Assembly (NCBI GenBank): GCA_963812245.1
Contig: CAWEUK010000004.1
Span: 1-64,000 of the forward strand
Length of the DNA stretch: 64,000 nt
Direction of reading: 5' to 3'
From: Salsipaludibacter sp963812245
Lineage (GTDB): Bacteria > Actinomycetota > Nitriliruptoria > Nitriliruptorales > Nitriliruptoraceae
Shown here: in pieces, positions 24,659-34,464 of the stretch
How positions within the stretch are numbered: position 1 is the stretch's first letter
Layout: every line of letters starts with the position of its first letter
Notes under the pieces: generated by a model
The model's input: the letters and a program-made list of their open reading frames with translations, nothing else
Told to the model about the DNA's origin: nothing
The model's database searches: none
Position numbers and translations under genes: made by a program

Positions 24659-27256
24659 TCAGGTGCGGCCGTTGGCGACGGCGTCGAGACGTGCCGCAAC
24701 GGTGGCCGGGCTGGCGGACACGTCGGACGCGTCGGTGTCGCCGGTGGCCGGGATGGCGGCAAGGCGGGCCTGGAGGAGGGCGACCTCACCCACGGTCAGG
24801 TCCGGCTCGTACTGGCCAGCCAGTGTCGCTGCGGCGGTGGCGCCCTCGATGTCGTGGGCCTCGGTCAGCACCAGTGCACACACCGCGAAGAGTTGCCAGC
24901 GGTTGGCGACGGCTGCCTCCTCGAACGGTCGCCGCAACAGCAGCGCCGCCGCCTCGCCGGGCTCGCCGTCCAGCACGGTGGCCGACGCGAGCCCGATCCG
25001 TGCCGTCCAGTTCGAGTCGATGTCCCCGCCCCGTGCAGCGGCGTGCATCGCTGCCTCGCCGGCGGCGCGGGCCAGCGCGAACTCGCCTCGGGCGACCCGG
25101 ATGTCGAGCATCGTCTCCTCGAGGTCCCAGCGGCCCCGGGCGAACGGCAGCTGGTCATAGATCGTGCGGGCGCCGGCGGCCTCCACCAGGGCCAGGTCGG
25201 TGTCCCCACGGGCCAGGGCCAGGTGGGCGAGGTTGTTGCGCACGCTGCCCTCCTCCCACCGCGGCCCGTGGGCTGCCAGGACCGTCAGCGCCGCCCGGTT
25301 GCCACGTTCGGACTCGGCCATGTCGCCCTCCGCAGCCGCGATGAAGGCAGCGCGCACCTCCATCTCGGCGGCCAGCACTGGCTCACCCTTGTCGCGCCAG
25401 GCCTGTGCCGCCGCCATCGAGGCAGCTCGGGCGGCCTCGGCGTCACTCCCGCCAACCAGCAGGCGGTCCTGCTCGGCAACCGCGGCCTGGGCGGCCAGCA
25501 CCTCCGGCATCCCGTCACCGGCCGGCACCGCCTCGGCCAGGGCCAATGCTGCACGGGCACCGGCGACGTCCGGGGTGGCTGCCTTGGCGATGGTGAGCAG
25601 TGTCAGTGCCCGAACCGCGTCGGGATCGCCGTCGTCGAGTTTGCTGGCCACCTCCAGCCAGTGCGTCCCGGTGCGAGCGGCTCCCACGCCCCACCACCAG
25701 CGCCACAGGTTCACCGACATGCGTCGAACGCCTGCCAGGTCACCCATGGACTCCATGGTGCGAAGGGCCCGATGCAGATCGGCCTCCTGCTCGGACAGTC
25801 GCAGGGTCGCCATGGCCTGTTCCGAGGTGAGCAGGGCGCGGCCGAACCGGTGCCCCACGGTCGCCATGTGGTCGGCATGGCGGCGGCGCACGTCGTCCCA
25901 GCGGCCCTCGGCCTGCAACTGCTCCTCGGCCCAGGCGCGCACGGTCTCCAGCAGGGCGAAGGCGCCCTCCCCGTCCGCGGTGGACACGGGATGCACCAGC
26001 GCATGGTCGACCAGCAGCGCCAACCGTGCGAGGTCGCCGTCGCCGTGCACGACCCGGATGGCACCCCACCTCGCCGGTCCCGCAAACGCGCCCATGCTCA
26101 CCAGCAGGTCACGACTGGGCTCGTCCAGCAGCCCGATGCTCCATTCCAGGGTCGCACGCAGGGTCTGGTGGCGATCGGGCAGGTCACGCAGCCCGCCCAG
26201 CGCGTCCAGGTGCTCGGTCACCTGCACCTCGAGCGCGGCCGGACGCAACGTGCGCAGCCGCGCCGCGGCCAACTCCAGGGCCAGCGGCAAGCCGTCCAGA
26301 CGTGCCGCGATCCGGGCCAGTGCCGGCTCGTCGTCCGCAGTCAGGTCGCGTGCCCCCATGTCCAGGGCCCGCTCACGCAGGAACGCGGCGGCCGACACCT
26401 CGTCGGGCCCCGTCACCTGGGCGTGCAGTGGCGCGACCCGCTGCACGCGCTCGTGACGCAGACCCAGCACCGCTCGACTGGTCACCAGGAACTGCACGCC
26501 CTCGCTGCCACCGAGCATCTCGGCGACCACGTCAGCCGCGGGCAGCAGGTGTTCGAAGTTGTCCACCACGATCAGCACGGTCGCGCCCCCGAAGCGCGCC
26601 GCCAACGTCGCTCCCGTCATGTCGCCCTCGGGAAACCCCGCGGCACGTGCGATCGCGTCCGGCACCTCCTCGGGCAGGTCCAATCGACTGCCGTCCACCA
26701 CCACGTGGGGCTGCTCGAAGGCCGCTGCCGTCGCGCGCGCCACCTCGATGGCCAGCCGCGTCTTGCCCACACCCCCCGGCCCCCACAGCGTCAGCAGTCG
26801 CACTCGGTCGTCGACCAGCGCGCCAATCGCCGTCGCGAGGTCGTCACCACGCCCCAGGAACGGGGCAGCGGGGCGCTGCAGGGCATCGGATCGGGGCGTG
26901 GTGGCGGCCGGCATCGAGGTGGAGGTGCCGGACGCCACGGGCTCGTCGACCACGACGTCGGCTGCGAACCGGTAGCCACGTCCGTGGACCGTCTTGATGG
27001 CCCACTGGGTCCTGCCGTCGTCGCCGAGCAGGCGGCGAGCCTGCTTGATGCGCGTCGTCAGGGCCGACTCCGACACGAACGGGCCACCCCACACCGCGTC
27101 CAGCAGTTGGTCCTTGGTCACCAACTCGCCACCGGCCTCGACCAGGTGCTGCAGGACGGCGAAGACCTGGGGCTCGGACTCGATCGGCCCGTCGGGGCCG
27201 ACCAGTTCGGCCCGGTCGGTGTCCAGCACGTGGTCGCGCACGCGGAAGCGGGTCAT
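24659..27256 (-). CDS. Winged-helix regulator with STAND-type ATPase and TPR-like region
   Basis: The 865-residue protein begins with an OmpR/CadC-type winged helix (about 1-100: GGELVTKDQLLDAVWGGPFV, and AIKTVHGRGYRFAADV). A STAND/NB-ARC-like ATPase follows (about 140-420) with Walker A GPGGVGKTR and Walker B VLIVVDNFEH. From about residue 430 the protein is helical and Ala/Leu-rich, consistent with TPR repeats. This is the architecture of large actinobacterial activators that open when a ligand binds the repeats. No LuxR domain or membrane helix is seen. ATG 27256 is used; an in-frame upstream ATG at 27298 gives only an Arg-rich extension. It is not in an obvious operon, and its signal and targets are unknown. 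Confidence 0.85.
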   Translation of the reverse strand: MTRFRVRDHVLDTDRAELVGPDGPIESEPQVFAVLQHLVEAGGELVTKDQLLDAVWGGPFVSESALTTRIKQARRLLGDDGRTQWAIKTVHGRGYRFAADVVVDEPVASGTSTSMPAATTPRSDALQRPAAPFLGRGDDLATAIGALVDDRVRLLTLWGPGGVGKTRLAIEVARATAAAFEQPHVVVDGSRLDLPEEVPDAIARAAGFPEGDMTGATLAARFGGATVLIVVDNFEHLLPAADVVAEMLGGSEGVQFLVTSRAVLGLRHERVQRVAPLHAQVTGPDEVSAAAFLRERALDMGARDLTADDEPALARIAARLDGLPLALELAAARLRTLRPAALEVQVTEHLDALGGLRDLPDRHQTLRATLEWSIGLLDEPSRDLLVSMGAFAGPARWGAIRVVHGDGDLARLALLVDHALVHPVSTADGEGAFALLETVRAWAEEQLQAEGRWDDVRRRHADHMATVGHRFGRALLTSEQAMATLRLSEQEADLHRALRTMESMGDLAGVRRMSVNLWRWWWGVGAARTGTHWLEVASKLDDGDPDAVRALTLLTIAKAATPDVAGARAALALAEAVPAGDGMPEVLAAQAAVAEQDRLLVGGSDAEAARAASMAAAQAWRDKGEPVLAAEMEVRAAFIAAAEGDMAESERGNRAALTVLAAHGPRWEEGSVRNNLAHLALARGDTDLALVEAAGARTIYDQLPFARGRWDLEETMLDIRVARGEFALARAAGEAAMHAAARGGDIDSNWTARIGLASATVLDGEPGEAAALLLRRPFEEAAVANRWQLFAVCALVLTEAHDIEGATAAATLAGQYEPDLTVGEVALLQARLAAIPATGDTDASDVSASPATVAARLDAVANGRT

Positions 27257-27571
27257 GGGCGCGAGGCGTCGGCCACCTCGACGACGGCATCCGTGCACGC
27301 GTGCGGGTCAGCCGCCTGTCCGGTGCCCCCCGCGTCCGGCGTCCGCGTCCCGGCGCGTGTGGGGAATCCCCACGCCACACGGAACATCGTCACGTCGAAC
27401 TCCTCGCGTCGGATCACGTCATCGCGACGGATGCTAGACGATGCCCCGTTGCCGATTCGAGTGCGTGGCTGGGACGGGTGCCCACGCAGCCGGCAGCCCC
27501 GGCCGACCTGCGTCACCCGGAGGAGCTCGACCGCCGGCGCTGCCCGTGGCGGCGCTACGGGCGTGGCGGCG
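27257..27571. other. Intergenic region with short tandem repeat and hairpin
   Basis: Between the regulator start and the SulP stop there is no coding signal I trust. At 27545-27586 a 17-bp unit (CGTGGCGGCGCTACGGG) occurs two and a half times, running into the last SulP codons. GCCCGT...ACGGGC at 27542-27562 can form a 6-bp stem. It could act as a terminator-like hairpin, but no U-tract follows on either strand. Confidence 0.35.
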
Positions 27572-29363
27572 CTACGGGCGTGGCGGATCGTCGGGCGCCG
27601 TCGGGATGTCGATGTCCGCATCGGGTGGCTGGACGGGCGCATCGGGGGACGCACCGGCGACGGTGCCGGCCGTGGCCGCGGCTGCGGGCGTGACGACCCG
27701 CTGACGGTGTGCCTCCACGACATCGTCGATGCTGTCGAACACGGCGTCGTCGCCCAGCATGTCCGAGCGTGCCGAAGTGGTCCAGTTCGGCACGAACGTC
27801 GTCCGCCAGGCCACAGATGACCAACCTCGCGTCGTGCTCCTGCAGTTGGCCGACGATCTGGCGCAGGGTCTCGGCCGCGGTGTAGTCAACGTCGGCCACC
27901 GCACTGGCCTCCAGGCAGAACCAGTCGATGGGGGTCTCGGCCTGGTCCACCAACTGGACGACCTGCTCCGAGAGCAGGTTGGAGTTGGCGTAGTACATGC
28001 TGTGGGCGAAGCGATAGACGACCAGCCCGGGCTCGAGCTGGGTGCCCGACGACAGCGCGACGGTGTGCAGCTTGCCGTCCTCGGTGCGACCTTCGAGCGT
28101 GTTCTGGGGCTTGTAGCTGCGTCGCAGGTGCACCACGATCGACAGGAAGATGGCCAACAGGATGCCCTGCAGCACGCCGACGAAGATGACCACGATCGCC
28201 GTCAGCAGCGCGACCCAGAACTCGTCTCGCCGCAGGCGGTAGATCTTGCGCATGCCGAGGGCGTCGACCAGGTCGATGCCGATCAGGAACACCACTGCGG
28301 CCAACACGGCGTTGGGCATGTACTGCAACGGGGCGGTCAGGAAGAGCAGCACGATGACCACGATCGCGGCCATGGCGAGGTTGGTGACCTGGGTGCGACC
28401 ACCGGCGCTGTCCGACATCTGGGTCTTGGTCGGGCTGCCATTGACGACGAACGTGCCGGAGAACCCGGCAGCGATGTTCGCCAGGCCCAGGCCGACCAGG
28501 TCATCGTCCTCGTTGAACGACTCGTCGTACTTGGCGGCGTAGGCCCGCGACGTCGCGGCGCTCTGGGCGAGGATCACGACGAACATCGACACGGACACAC
28601 CTGCCAGTGCTGCGAGGTCGCTGGCGCTGACCGAGGGAAACGTCAGGCTCGGCAGGCCACTGGGCACCGTGCCCAGCGTCGAGATGCCGTGGTCGGCGAA
28701 GTCCCAGGCCGCACTGGCGGCGATCGCACCGATCACCGCGATGAGCGGCCACGGGATCTTCGTGGTCAGCAGCCGACCACCCTTGATCACGACGATGATG
28801 CCCAGGGAGACACCCAACGTCGTCATGCTGACCTGCGACAGGTCCTTGACGACGTTGTAGAGCTGGTCGAGGGGGCCAGAACCAGTCTTGGTCAGCCCCA
28901 GCATGTCCGGCACCTGGCCGATCGCCACCTGGATCCCGACCCCGGTCAGGAACCCGATCAGCACGGTGCGGGACAGGAAGTCGGCGATGAACCCCAGTTT
29001 CGCCACTCTCGCCAGCAACAGGAAGCCACCCGTGATGATCGCGGCCATGCCCGCGAGTGCCACGTACTGGCTGGAACCCGAACTGGCCAGCCCGGCGATC
29101 CCGGCCGCCATGATCGCGGCGGTGGCGGAGTCCGCGCCGACCACCAGGTGGCGCGACGAACAGAAGATCGCGAAGACCGCACAGGGCAGGACGATCGTGT
29201 AGAGACCGGTGATGACCGGCATGCCCGCGATCGTCGCGTAGCCCATGACCTCCGGGATGGCGAGCGCCGCCAGGGTCACGCCAGCGATGACGTCGCGAGG
29301 AAGTTGGGATCGGTCCAGCGGCAGGATCCCGCCGAACAGTCGCGGGATCGGCAGGCTTGCCAT
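27572..29363 (-). pseudogene. SulP family anion transporter with one C-terminal frameshift
   Basis: The transporter is complete across the membrane part (10-12 helices). It starts PRDVIAGVTLAALAIPEVMG and includes GLYTIVLPCAVFAIFCSSRH and NGSPTKTQMSDSAGGRTQVT. A cytoplasmic STAS domain follows (VVYRFAHSMYYANSNLLSEQ ... VDYTAAETLRQIV). Near 27765-27772, after AELDHFGTL, the frame shifts by one base in the run CTCGGACATG. Sensible STAS sequence continues in the other frame (DMLGDDAVFDSIDDVVEAHR) to the TAG at 27572. Without the shift, translation reads an Arg-rich tail to 27555. Removing a single G restores it. The lesion hits only the last helix of STAS, so activity may survive. Substrates could be sulfate, bicarbonate or other anions. 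Confidence 0.85.
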
Positions 29364-29568
29364 GGGTCACCTCGTGTCTCGGCAGGCGCCATTCGGACCG
29401 GCCGCGTCGCAGCCCACTGTGTGGAGCGGGCGGGTGCTGACGGCGACGACCGTTGCCCAGGGGCCTCCGTCGTGGCATCGCTGCCTGCGGTGCTGGGGAC
29501 GAGCATGGTCGGCGACGTGGGGGCGAGCATCCTCCAATGTGGATGATGATCCGAGCACGCCGAGCAGT

Positions 29569-30154
29569 TCACGTTGGGACGGGCGGGCGTGTCAGGACCT
29601 GGCCGACCAGCGCCAGCCCGTCGTAGTAGCACCGGATGCCCCGCACTCGCTCGCGTGAGAAGTCCAGCACGAGCACACCACAGGAGCGGACCCGCACCCC
29701 GGACGGCTCGACCAACACGTCGTCGTTGAGGAAGCCCGGATTCCGGAATGTCCCTTCTGCCCGCCACTCGATCCAGCTGGTGGGTCCGGACACGCATTCG
29801 CCCATGATTGCAACAGCCATGCCGTCGACCGCGTCGTCGGCGTCCCGAAGGGCTGCCAGCAGCGCCTGCCCTGGATGTCGTGGCAATCGCCGGGGTCCAC
29901 AGCGACACGTGCTCGTCCAGGATCGCCTCGAGTTGCGCCTGCACGTCCACCACCCTCCCCGGGGACGCCAGCAGGACGTGCACCAGGAACCGAGCCACCT
30001 CCGACCGATGGGTGCGGCTGGCGATGGTGTCCTCCTGCGCCAACTCGACGGCAGGGACAGGTGCCGGTGCCAGTGCCGGTCGCGCGCCACCACGCAGCGA
30101 CAGCTCGAGCAGGTGCGCGGCGACGGCCTGGTCGAAGGGGGCAGCGAGGGCCAC
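29569..30154 (-). pseudogene. NTF2/SnoaL-like protein, frameshifted
   Basis: The first frame from GTG 30154 (after CAGGAAC) reads MALAAPFDQAVAAHLLELSL to LWTPAIATT. Near 29885 the coding sense moves one frame over (ALLAALRDADDAVDGMAVAI, then SWIEWRAEGTFRNPGFLNDD) and ends at 29569. The second part has the WxxxGxxxNPxxL...V...GVLVLDF...IRCYYD pattern of SnoaL/NTF2-like folds. These are small alpha+beta barrels used as cyclases, isomerases or binding proteins. A single-base indel at the junction would restore a protein of about 194 residues. Either a sequencing error or a young pseudogene. Confidence 0.6.
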
Positions 30155-30297
30155 GGATGTTCCTGTCGTTCGAATGTGACCACTTCGGGCGTCCGGACGC
30201 CGTCACCCGGGTCGTGCACAGCCGCTGGACGGCGCCCGGGCGGCTGCGGTCGCGGTCCCTCGGTGAGCGGCGAGGCGACACGCGATCGCTGCGGGCA

Positions 30298-31713
30298 TCA
30301 ACCCGGTGTCGCGGGCAACCTTCCATCGTCGATGGCGGCCAGGACGGTTGCGTAGTCGCGTTCGTTCTGGTCGGCGTACAGCTCGGCGAACGTCGCCATG
30401 GCCTCGGCGAAGGACGAGTTCGAGCCGAGGTAGGCGGCGATGCTCACCGGGTGTCCGGAGCGGGCGTGGGCGCGGGCAAGTGTCCACCCACACATGCGGG
30501 CGTACAGCGTCATGCTGTCCACGTGCATCTTGTCGACCCTCGCCGATCCCTTGTTGTCCCACAGTTGGCGGACGTAGTAGTCGCGTGCGACCCCGTCGAA
30601 CCCGGCGACCCGAACCCAGCCCAGCATCAGGTCGCTCGCGGCCTGCATCAGGCGCTGGCCGTTCACGACCCGCTCGCCGTGGTTGTCCTGCTGCGCTGCC
30701 CCCAGGAACGGCTCCATCACCGACGCCTCTGCCTCCTTGAACTGCAGCAGCAGGGGATCGCCGGTGTCGTGGTCAGTCAGCAACAGGACCCACGCCCGAG
30801 TGCCCACGCTGCCCACCCCGACGACCTTGCGTGCCAGGTCGACGCGTCGGAACCCGCGCAACAGGTGTTGGAGGTCGTCGCGCAGCGTCGCGGCGTAGGT
30901 CCGCATGATGTCGTCGAGCTCGCTGCCGATCGAGTCCGCCCGTTCGGCGGGCACGAGCTCCTCGATCGGGGTGATGAGGGGCGGTTGGCTCACGAACCGC
31001 AGGTCGCCGTCGACCACGTGGGTGAGCTTTCCGGCGGCTCGCAGGCTGGTCTTGGACTCGGCCTTGGAGATGATGCGGTCGAAGTTCTTGCGCTGCTTCT
31101 TCGTGGCCTGGTCGCCGTAGCGCCCGATCATGTCCTCGACGTCCATGCGGGCATACCAGCGTTGCAGCACGTCCATCTCGGCAAACTCGACGATCGCGTC
31201 GCGGTAGGCCGTCGCAGCAGCCATGGCGACGCCTCGACGCTCAGCGGTCTTGAACCCGCGATCACGTCCGGCGATGGCGAAACTGGCCACCAGTCGTTTG
31301 ACGTCCCACTCGAACGGCCCCGGCAGGGTCTCGTCGAAGTCGTTGATGCTGAACACGAGTCGGCGGTCGGGCGCGGCGTAGATCCCGAAGTTGGACAGGT
31401 GCGCGTCACCGCACAATTGGACCTCGAGGTCCGTGCGGGGCGAGTCGGCGAGGTCCGTGGCCATCAGGAAGGCGCCGCCGCGATAGAACGTGAACGCGGA
31501 CGCCGCCATGCGGGCGTGGCGGATCGGAACCAGTTCGGGCACGCGGGTCTGGGCCTGTTGCAGGAGCAGGTCGACCGGGTCGGGCCGATCCGCGGCGGGC
31601 GACCAGTCACCAAGGGTGGAGCGCGGGACTCGTTCCCGGGCCGCCTTGCCGGCCGCGCGGCGGTCGTCGGCCAGCAAGTCGGCGGTGGCTTTCCCGGGCT
31701 TGTGCTTCGCCAT
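30298..31713 (-). CDS. DUF2252 family protein
   Basis: The 471-residue protein shows the DUF2252 signatures: MAASAFTFYRGGAFLMATDL, LCGDAHLSNFGIYAAPDRRL with FSINDFDETLPGPFEWDVKR, and GVGSVGTRAWVLLL. The GDAHLxNFG and NDFDE motifs resemble the catalytic loop and DFG of protein-kinase-like folds, so phosphotransfer is a reasonable inference, but I know no proven role. It is soluble. A SHOCT membrane protein lies directly upstream on the same strand, 6 bp away, which suggests co-expression. Confidence 0.92.
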   Translation of the reverse strand: MAKHKPGKATADLLADDRRAAGKAARERVPRSTLGDWSPAADRPDPVDLLLQQAQTRVPELVPIRHARMAASAFTFYRGGAFLMATDLADSPRTDLEVQLCGDAHLSNFGIYAAPDRRLVFSINDFDETLPGPFEWDVKRLVASFAIAGRDRGFKTAERRGVAMAAATAYRDAIVEFAEMDVLQRWYARMDVEDMIGRYGDQATKKQRKNFDRIISKAESKTSLRAAGKLTHVVDGDLRFVSQPPLITPIEELVPAERADSIGSELDDIMRTYAATLRDDLQHLLRGFRRVDLARKVVGVGSVGTRAWVLLLTDHDTGDPLLLQFKEAEASVMEPFLGAAQQDNHGERVVNGQRLMQAASDLMLGWVRVAGFDGVARDYYVRQLWDNKGSARVDKMHVDSMTLYARMCGWTLARAHARSGHPVSIAAYLGSNSSFAEAMATFAELYADQNERDYATVLAAIDDGRLPATPG

Positions 31714-31719
31714 GATTGC

Positions 31720-32109
31720 CTACCCCCCTGCGAGCAGGCGGGCCTTGGCCTGCGCGAACTCGTCGTCGCTGAGCTTGCCGTCGGTGTGGAGTTGGGCGAC
31801 TCGGGCCAACTCGTCGGCGGTGCTGGGGGCGGAGCCCGCAGCGTCCTGGATGTAGGCACGCGCGGCGGCGTCCTGGGCCTTGGCTGCCTGCACGGCGTTG
31901 TCGTGCATGTGGTTGCCACGGGCGATCAGGTAGACGAACACGCCCAGGTACGGGAGGATGATCACGAAGACGGACCACAGCGTCTTGCCCCAACCCGACA
32001 GGTCGTCACTGCGGAAGATGTCGCCGAACACCTGGAACAGCAGCATGATCCAGATGAAGAAGAGGAAGAACCAGAAGATCGAGATCAGTACCTCGCCAGT
32101 TCCGAACAT
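31720..32109 (-). CDS. Small membrane protein with PLDc_N-like helices and SHOCT domain
   Basis: The 129-residue protein starts at ATG 32109 after AAGGAGA. Two hydrophobic helices follow (ISIFWFFLFFIWIMLLFQVF; WSVFVIILPYLGVFVYLIAR), of the PLDc_N type. The C-terminal SHOCT motif is ELARVAQLHTDGKLSDDEFA plus QAKARLL. SHOCT is a short oligomerisation/anchor module. The stop is 6 bp before the DUF2252 gene, so they probably form an operon. Confidence 0.9.
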   Translation of the reverse strand: MFGTGEVLISIFWFFLFFIWIMLLFQVFGDIFRSDDLSGWGKTLWSVFVIILPYLGVFVYLIARGNHMHDNAVQAAKAQDAAARAYIQDAAGSAPSTADELARVAQLHTDGKLSDDEFAQAKARLLAGG

Positions 32110-32421
32110 TGTCAGGTCTCCTTGGTGATCGCGGTGTCCAGGTCGTGTGACGTGGCGCACAGGCAACCACGGTGTCGTGGGAACGTGGTGCCAATCGTGC
32201 GCGGCGGACGAGGAATTTTCATCACCCCGATCGGACGAGATCACCCGCAACCGACGATGTCGTGTCATCGCGCTGGCGTGGTGGCAGGATCTGGCCTCGC
32301 CGGCCGAGCCGTCGTGGGCCCGGTGCCCCGCGCACCCCCACGAGCCACTGTCCGCGCGCCACCCGATCGGGCATCGGCCGCCACCGGCGGGATTAGGCTG
32401 GCGCCAACGGGAGACGGCAGG
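32110..32421. other. Divergent promoter region, SHOCT/DUF2252 operon versus ThrE-like gene
   Basis: The 312-bp gap lies between divergent starts. It is less GC-rich around 32205-32260 (GGAATTTTCATCACCCC...). I see no strong dyad or RNA-like structure. The reading frame in phase with the downstream exporter stays open through it, but composition does not look coding. Confidence 0.35.
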
Positions 32422-34386
32422 ATGCGCGAAACAGGCCGGTGGCGTCGTCTGGCAGTCGCCGTGGTGTTCGCAGCCGTGGTCGTCGCGCTGTTCGCGGGGA
32501 CCGGTGGCGTCAGCGCACAGCCGGCCTCGTCGCAGAGCTCGTCCGGGTCCGCACAGCCGACGGCGACGCCGGATGCCGTGCCGAGCGGGGTGCCGACGCC
32601 GGCGGGTGGTGGCAGCGACGGTGCTGACAGCACCGAGGGGGAACCCAGCCCCAACGCGTCACCCGGTGAAGCGACCGAACAACCCGACGTGGACCCGACC
32701 GGAGTCGAGACCCCGACCAGCGACGCGACGCCGGACCAGGACACGCGCAGCGAGGGTGCTGGCGGCATCCCCCCAAGCGTTCGTCGCTCGGGGATCCCAC
32801 TGGGATCGATCCTGCTGGCGGTCGGCGTGCTGGCCGCGGTCGGACTGGGTGCCCTGGTCGTGGTCCGACGGGGTCGGCCCACTGCCACCGAGGCCGGGGC
32901 CAACGGGACCGAGCAGGGCCCGTTCATGGCACCGGCTCCGCACCCACACCGGACACCGGCGCCAGTGGCGTTGCCGTCGCCCCTGCCGTCGCCGTCCCCG
33001 TCCGCAGAGGTGGGCCCGAAGGCGGGGGCCGATCCCGAACTCCTGACCTTCCTGCTCGAACTCGGCGAGGCGCTCGTGGATGCCGGTGACGCGGTCAACA
33101 GTGTGGGGGAGACGCTGCACGCCGTGGCCCGGACGCAGGGACTTGCAGACGTGGGTGTCATCGTGCTGCCGACGGCGATCATCGTGTCGGTTCCCGGCGA
33201 GGACAACGTGCAGACAGACGTCACGTCGGCCGGGTCCAGCCCGCTGCGCCTCGACCAGGTCGAGGCCCTCTTCCACGTCGTCGACGCGGCACGACTCGGT
33301 GCCATGGAGCCGGCCTGGGGCCGTGCCAGGCTGGCGGAGATCCGAGCCTCCAGGTCCCCGGTTCCGGTGCCGCTGGTGCTGGTGGGCAACGGGCTGGCGG
33401 CGATCGGGCTGGCCCTGATCCTGCGCGGAGGCACCCTCGAGGTCGCGCTCGCCGGGGTCCTGGGTGCGGGCGTCGGTGTGCTCAGGATCCTGCAGCCGAG
33501 GCGCTCGAACCTCCGTCCGTTCCTGCCCCTCGTCGCGTCGTTCCTGGTCGCGACCGCGGTGTTCCTGGTCGCCAGGGTCGCACCCACGCTGTCGATCCTG
33601 CCGCCGCTGATCGCCCCGCTGATCCCGCTCCTGCCCGGGGCACTGTTGACCATGGGGACGCTCGAGTTGGCGACCGGGCAGGCGCTGTCCGGCATGGCTC
33701 GACTGGGCTCTGGTGGACTCCAACTGGTGTTGCTGGCCGGGGGCATCCTGGGCGCGGCGCAGTTCGTCGGGATCCCGGGCCCGACGGACGTGGTCACGAC
33801 GGCGGCCACGTCCGCCACCGGGTGGAGTGGCACGGTGGGCACGCTCGCGCCCTGGCTCGGGGTGGCCCTGTTCGGGCTCGGAACTGCGTGGGCCCGTGCC
33901 GCCCAGCGATCGTCCGTGCCCTGGATCCTGCTCGCCCTCTACGTCGCATATGCCGGTCAGATCCTGGGCGGGTTGTACTTCGGCAGTGCCTTCTCGGCGT
34001 TCTTCGGTGCCCTGGCGATGACCCCGGTGGCGATCAACGCCGCCCGGCATCCGGCCGGGCCGCCGCCGTTGGTGACCTTCCTCCCGGCGTTCTGGTTGCT
34101 CGTGCCCGGTGCCCTGGGGCTGCAGGGCGTGACGGGGATCCTCGGCGAGCAGGGTGCGGAGGGGATCACCGCGCTGGTCACCAGCGGCGCGGCGATGATC
34201 GGCATCGCGCTGGGCATCCTGTTGGGCATCCTGGTCGCCGCGCCCGATCGATGGCATCTGCCGCGATGGGCCGTCGCCACCGCCGACACGTCACCCGCCC
34301 ACTCGTCACGCGCCGACTCGTCACCCGCCGACTCGTCACCCACCGACACGTCACCCACCGACTCGTCACCCACCGACACCCAGTGA
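32422..34386 (+). CDS. Threonine/serine exporter (ThrE) family membrane protein
   Basis: The protein is 654 residues: a signal-like helix (about 10-30), a low-complexity Ser/Thr/Pro/Asp stretch, another helix (about 127-152), then the ThrE domain. That domain starts LLTFLLELGEALVDAGDAVN and VGETLHAVARTQGL, the cytoplasmic hydrolase-like half of ThrE. About ten helices follow from residue 315, in DUF1212 plus ThrE_2 order in one chain. Family members export threonine and serine with the proton gradient. The long N-terminal extracytoplasmic-looking insert is unusual. The C-terminus carries a five-residue repeat. ATG 32422 follows GGGAGA. The frame is open for 2.5 kb upstream, but that is a shadow of reverse-strand genes. 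Confidence 0.85.
   Translation: MRETGRWRRLAVAVVFAAVVVALFAGTGGVSAQPASSQSSSGSAQPTATPDAVPSGVPTPAGGGSDGADSTEGEPSPNASPGEATEQPDVDPTGVETPTSDATPDQDTRSEGAGGIPPSVRRSGIPLGSILLAVGVLAAVGLGALVVVRRGRPTATEAGANGTEQGPFMAPAPHPHRTPAPVALPSPLPSPSPSAEVGPKAGADPELLTFLLELGEALVDAGDAVNSVGETLHAVARTQGLADVGVIVLPTAIIVSVPGEDNVQTDVTSAGSSPLRLDQVEALFHVVDAARLGAMEPAWGRARLAEIRASRSPVPVPLVLVGNGLAAIGLALILRGGTLEVALAGVLGAGVGVLRILQPRRSNLRPFLPLVASFLVATAVFLVARVAPTLSILPPLIAPLIPLLPGALLTMGTLELATGQALSGMARLGSGGLQLVLLAGGILGAAQFVGIPGPTDVVTTAATSATGWSGTVGTLAPWLGVALFGLGTAWARAAQRSSVPWILLALYVAYAGQILGGLYFGSAFSAFFGALAMTPVAINAARHPAGPPPLVTFLPAFWLLVPGALGLQGVTGILGEQGAEGITALVTSGAAMIGIALGILLGILVAAPDRWHLPRWAVATADTSPAHSSRADSSPADSSPTDTSPTDSSPTDTQ
34285..34379 (+). 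repeat. 15-bp in-frame tandem repeat at the 3' end of the ThrE-like gene
   Basis: About six copies of GACTCGTCACCCACC-like units encode DTSPA, HSSRA, DSSPA, DSSPT, DTSPT and DSSPT at the C-terminus. The unit is in frame, so copy number can vary without breaking the protein. The tail is cytoplasmic if the helix count is right. Confidence 0.85.
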
Positions 34387-34464
34387 CCCCGCGTCGTCGC
34401 CCTGGCCCGTCCGACCCGTGCGTCCGACTGGGCGCTTCATGCCACGCGGTCCGCGGCGACGCGC

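Noticed and set aside
24239..27820. 1193-codon open frame on the plus strand
   Set aside because: It mirrors the TetR and wHTH-ATPase genes; its His/Gln/Gly/Arg composition fits an antisense shadow in high-GC DNA.
29875..32421. Very long open frame (over 800 codons) in phase with and upstream of the ThrE-like gene
   Set aside because: It is antisense to the NTF2-like, DUF2252 and SHOCT genes, has Arg/His-rich shadow composition, and a proper start with ribosome site exists at 32422.
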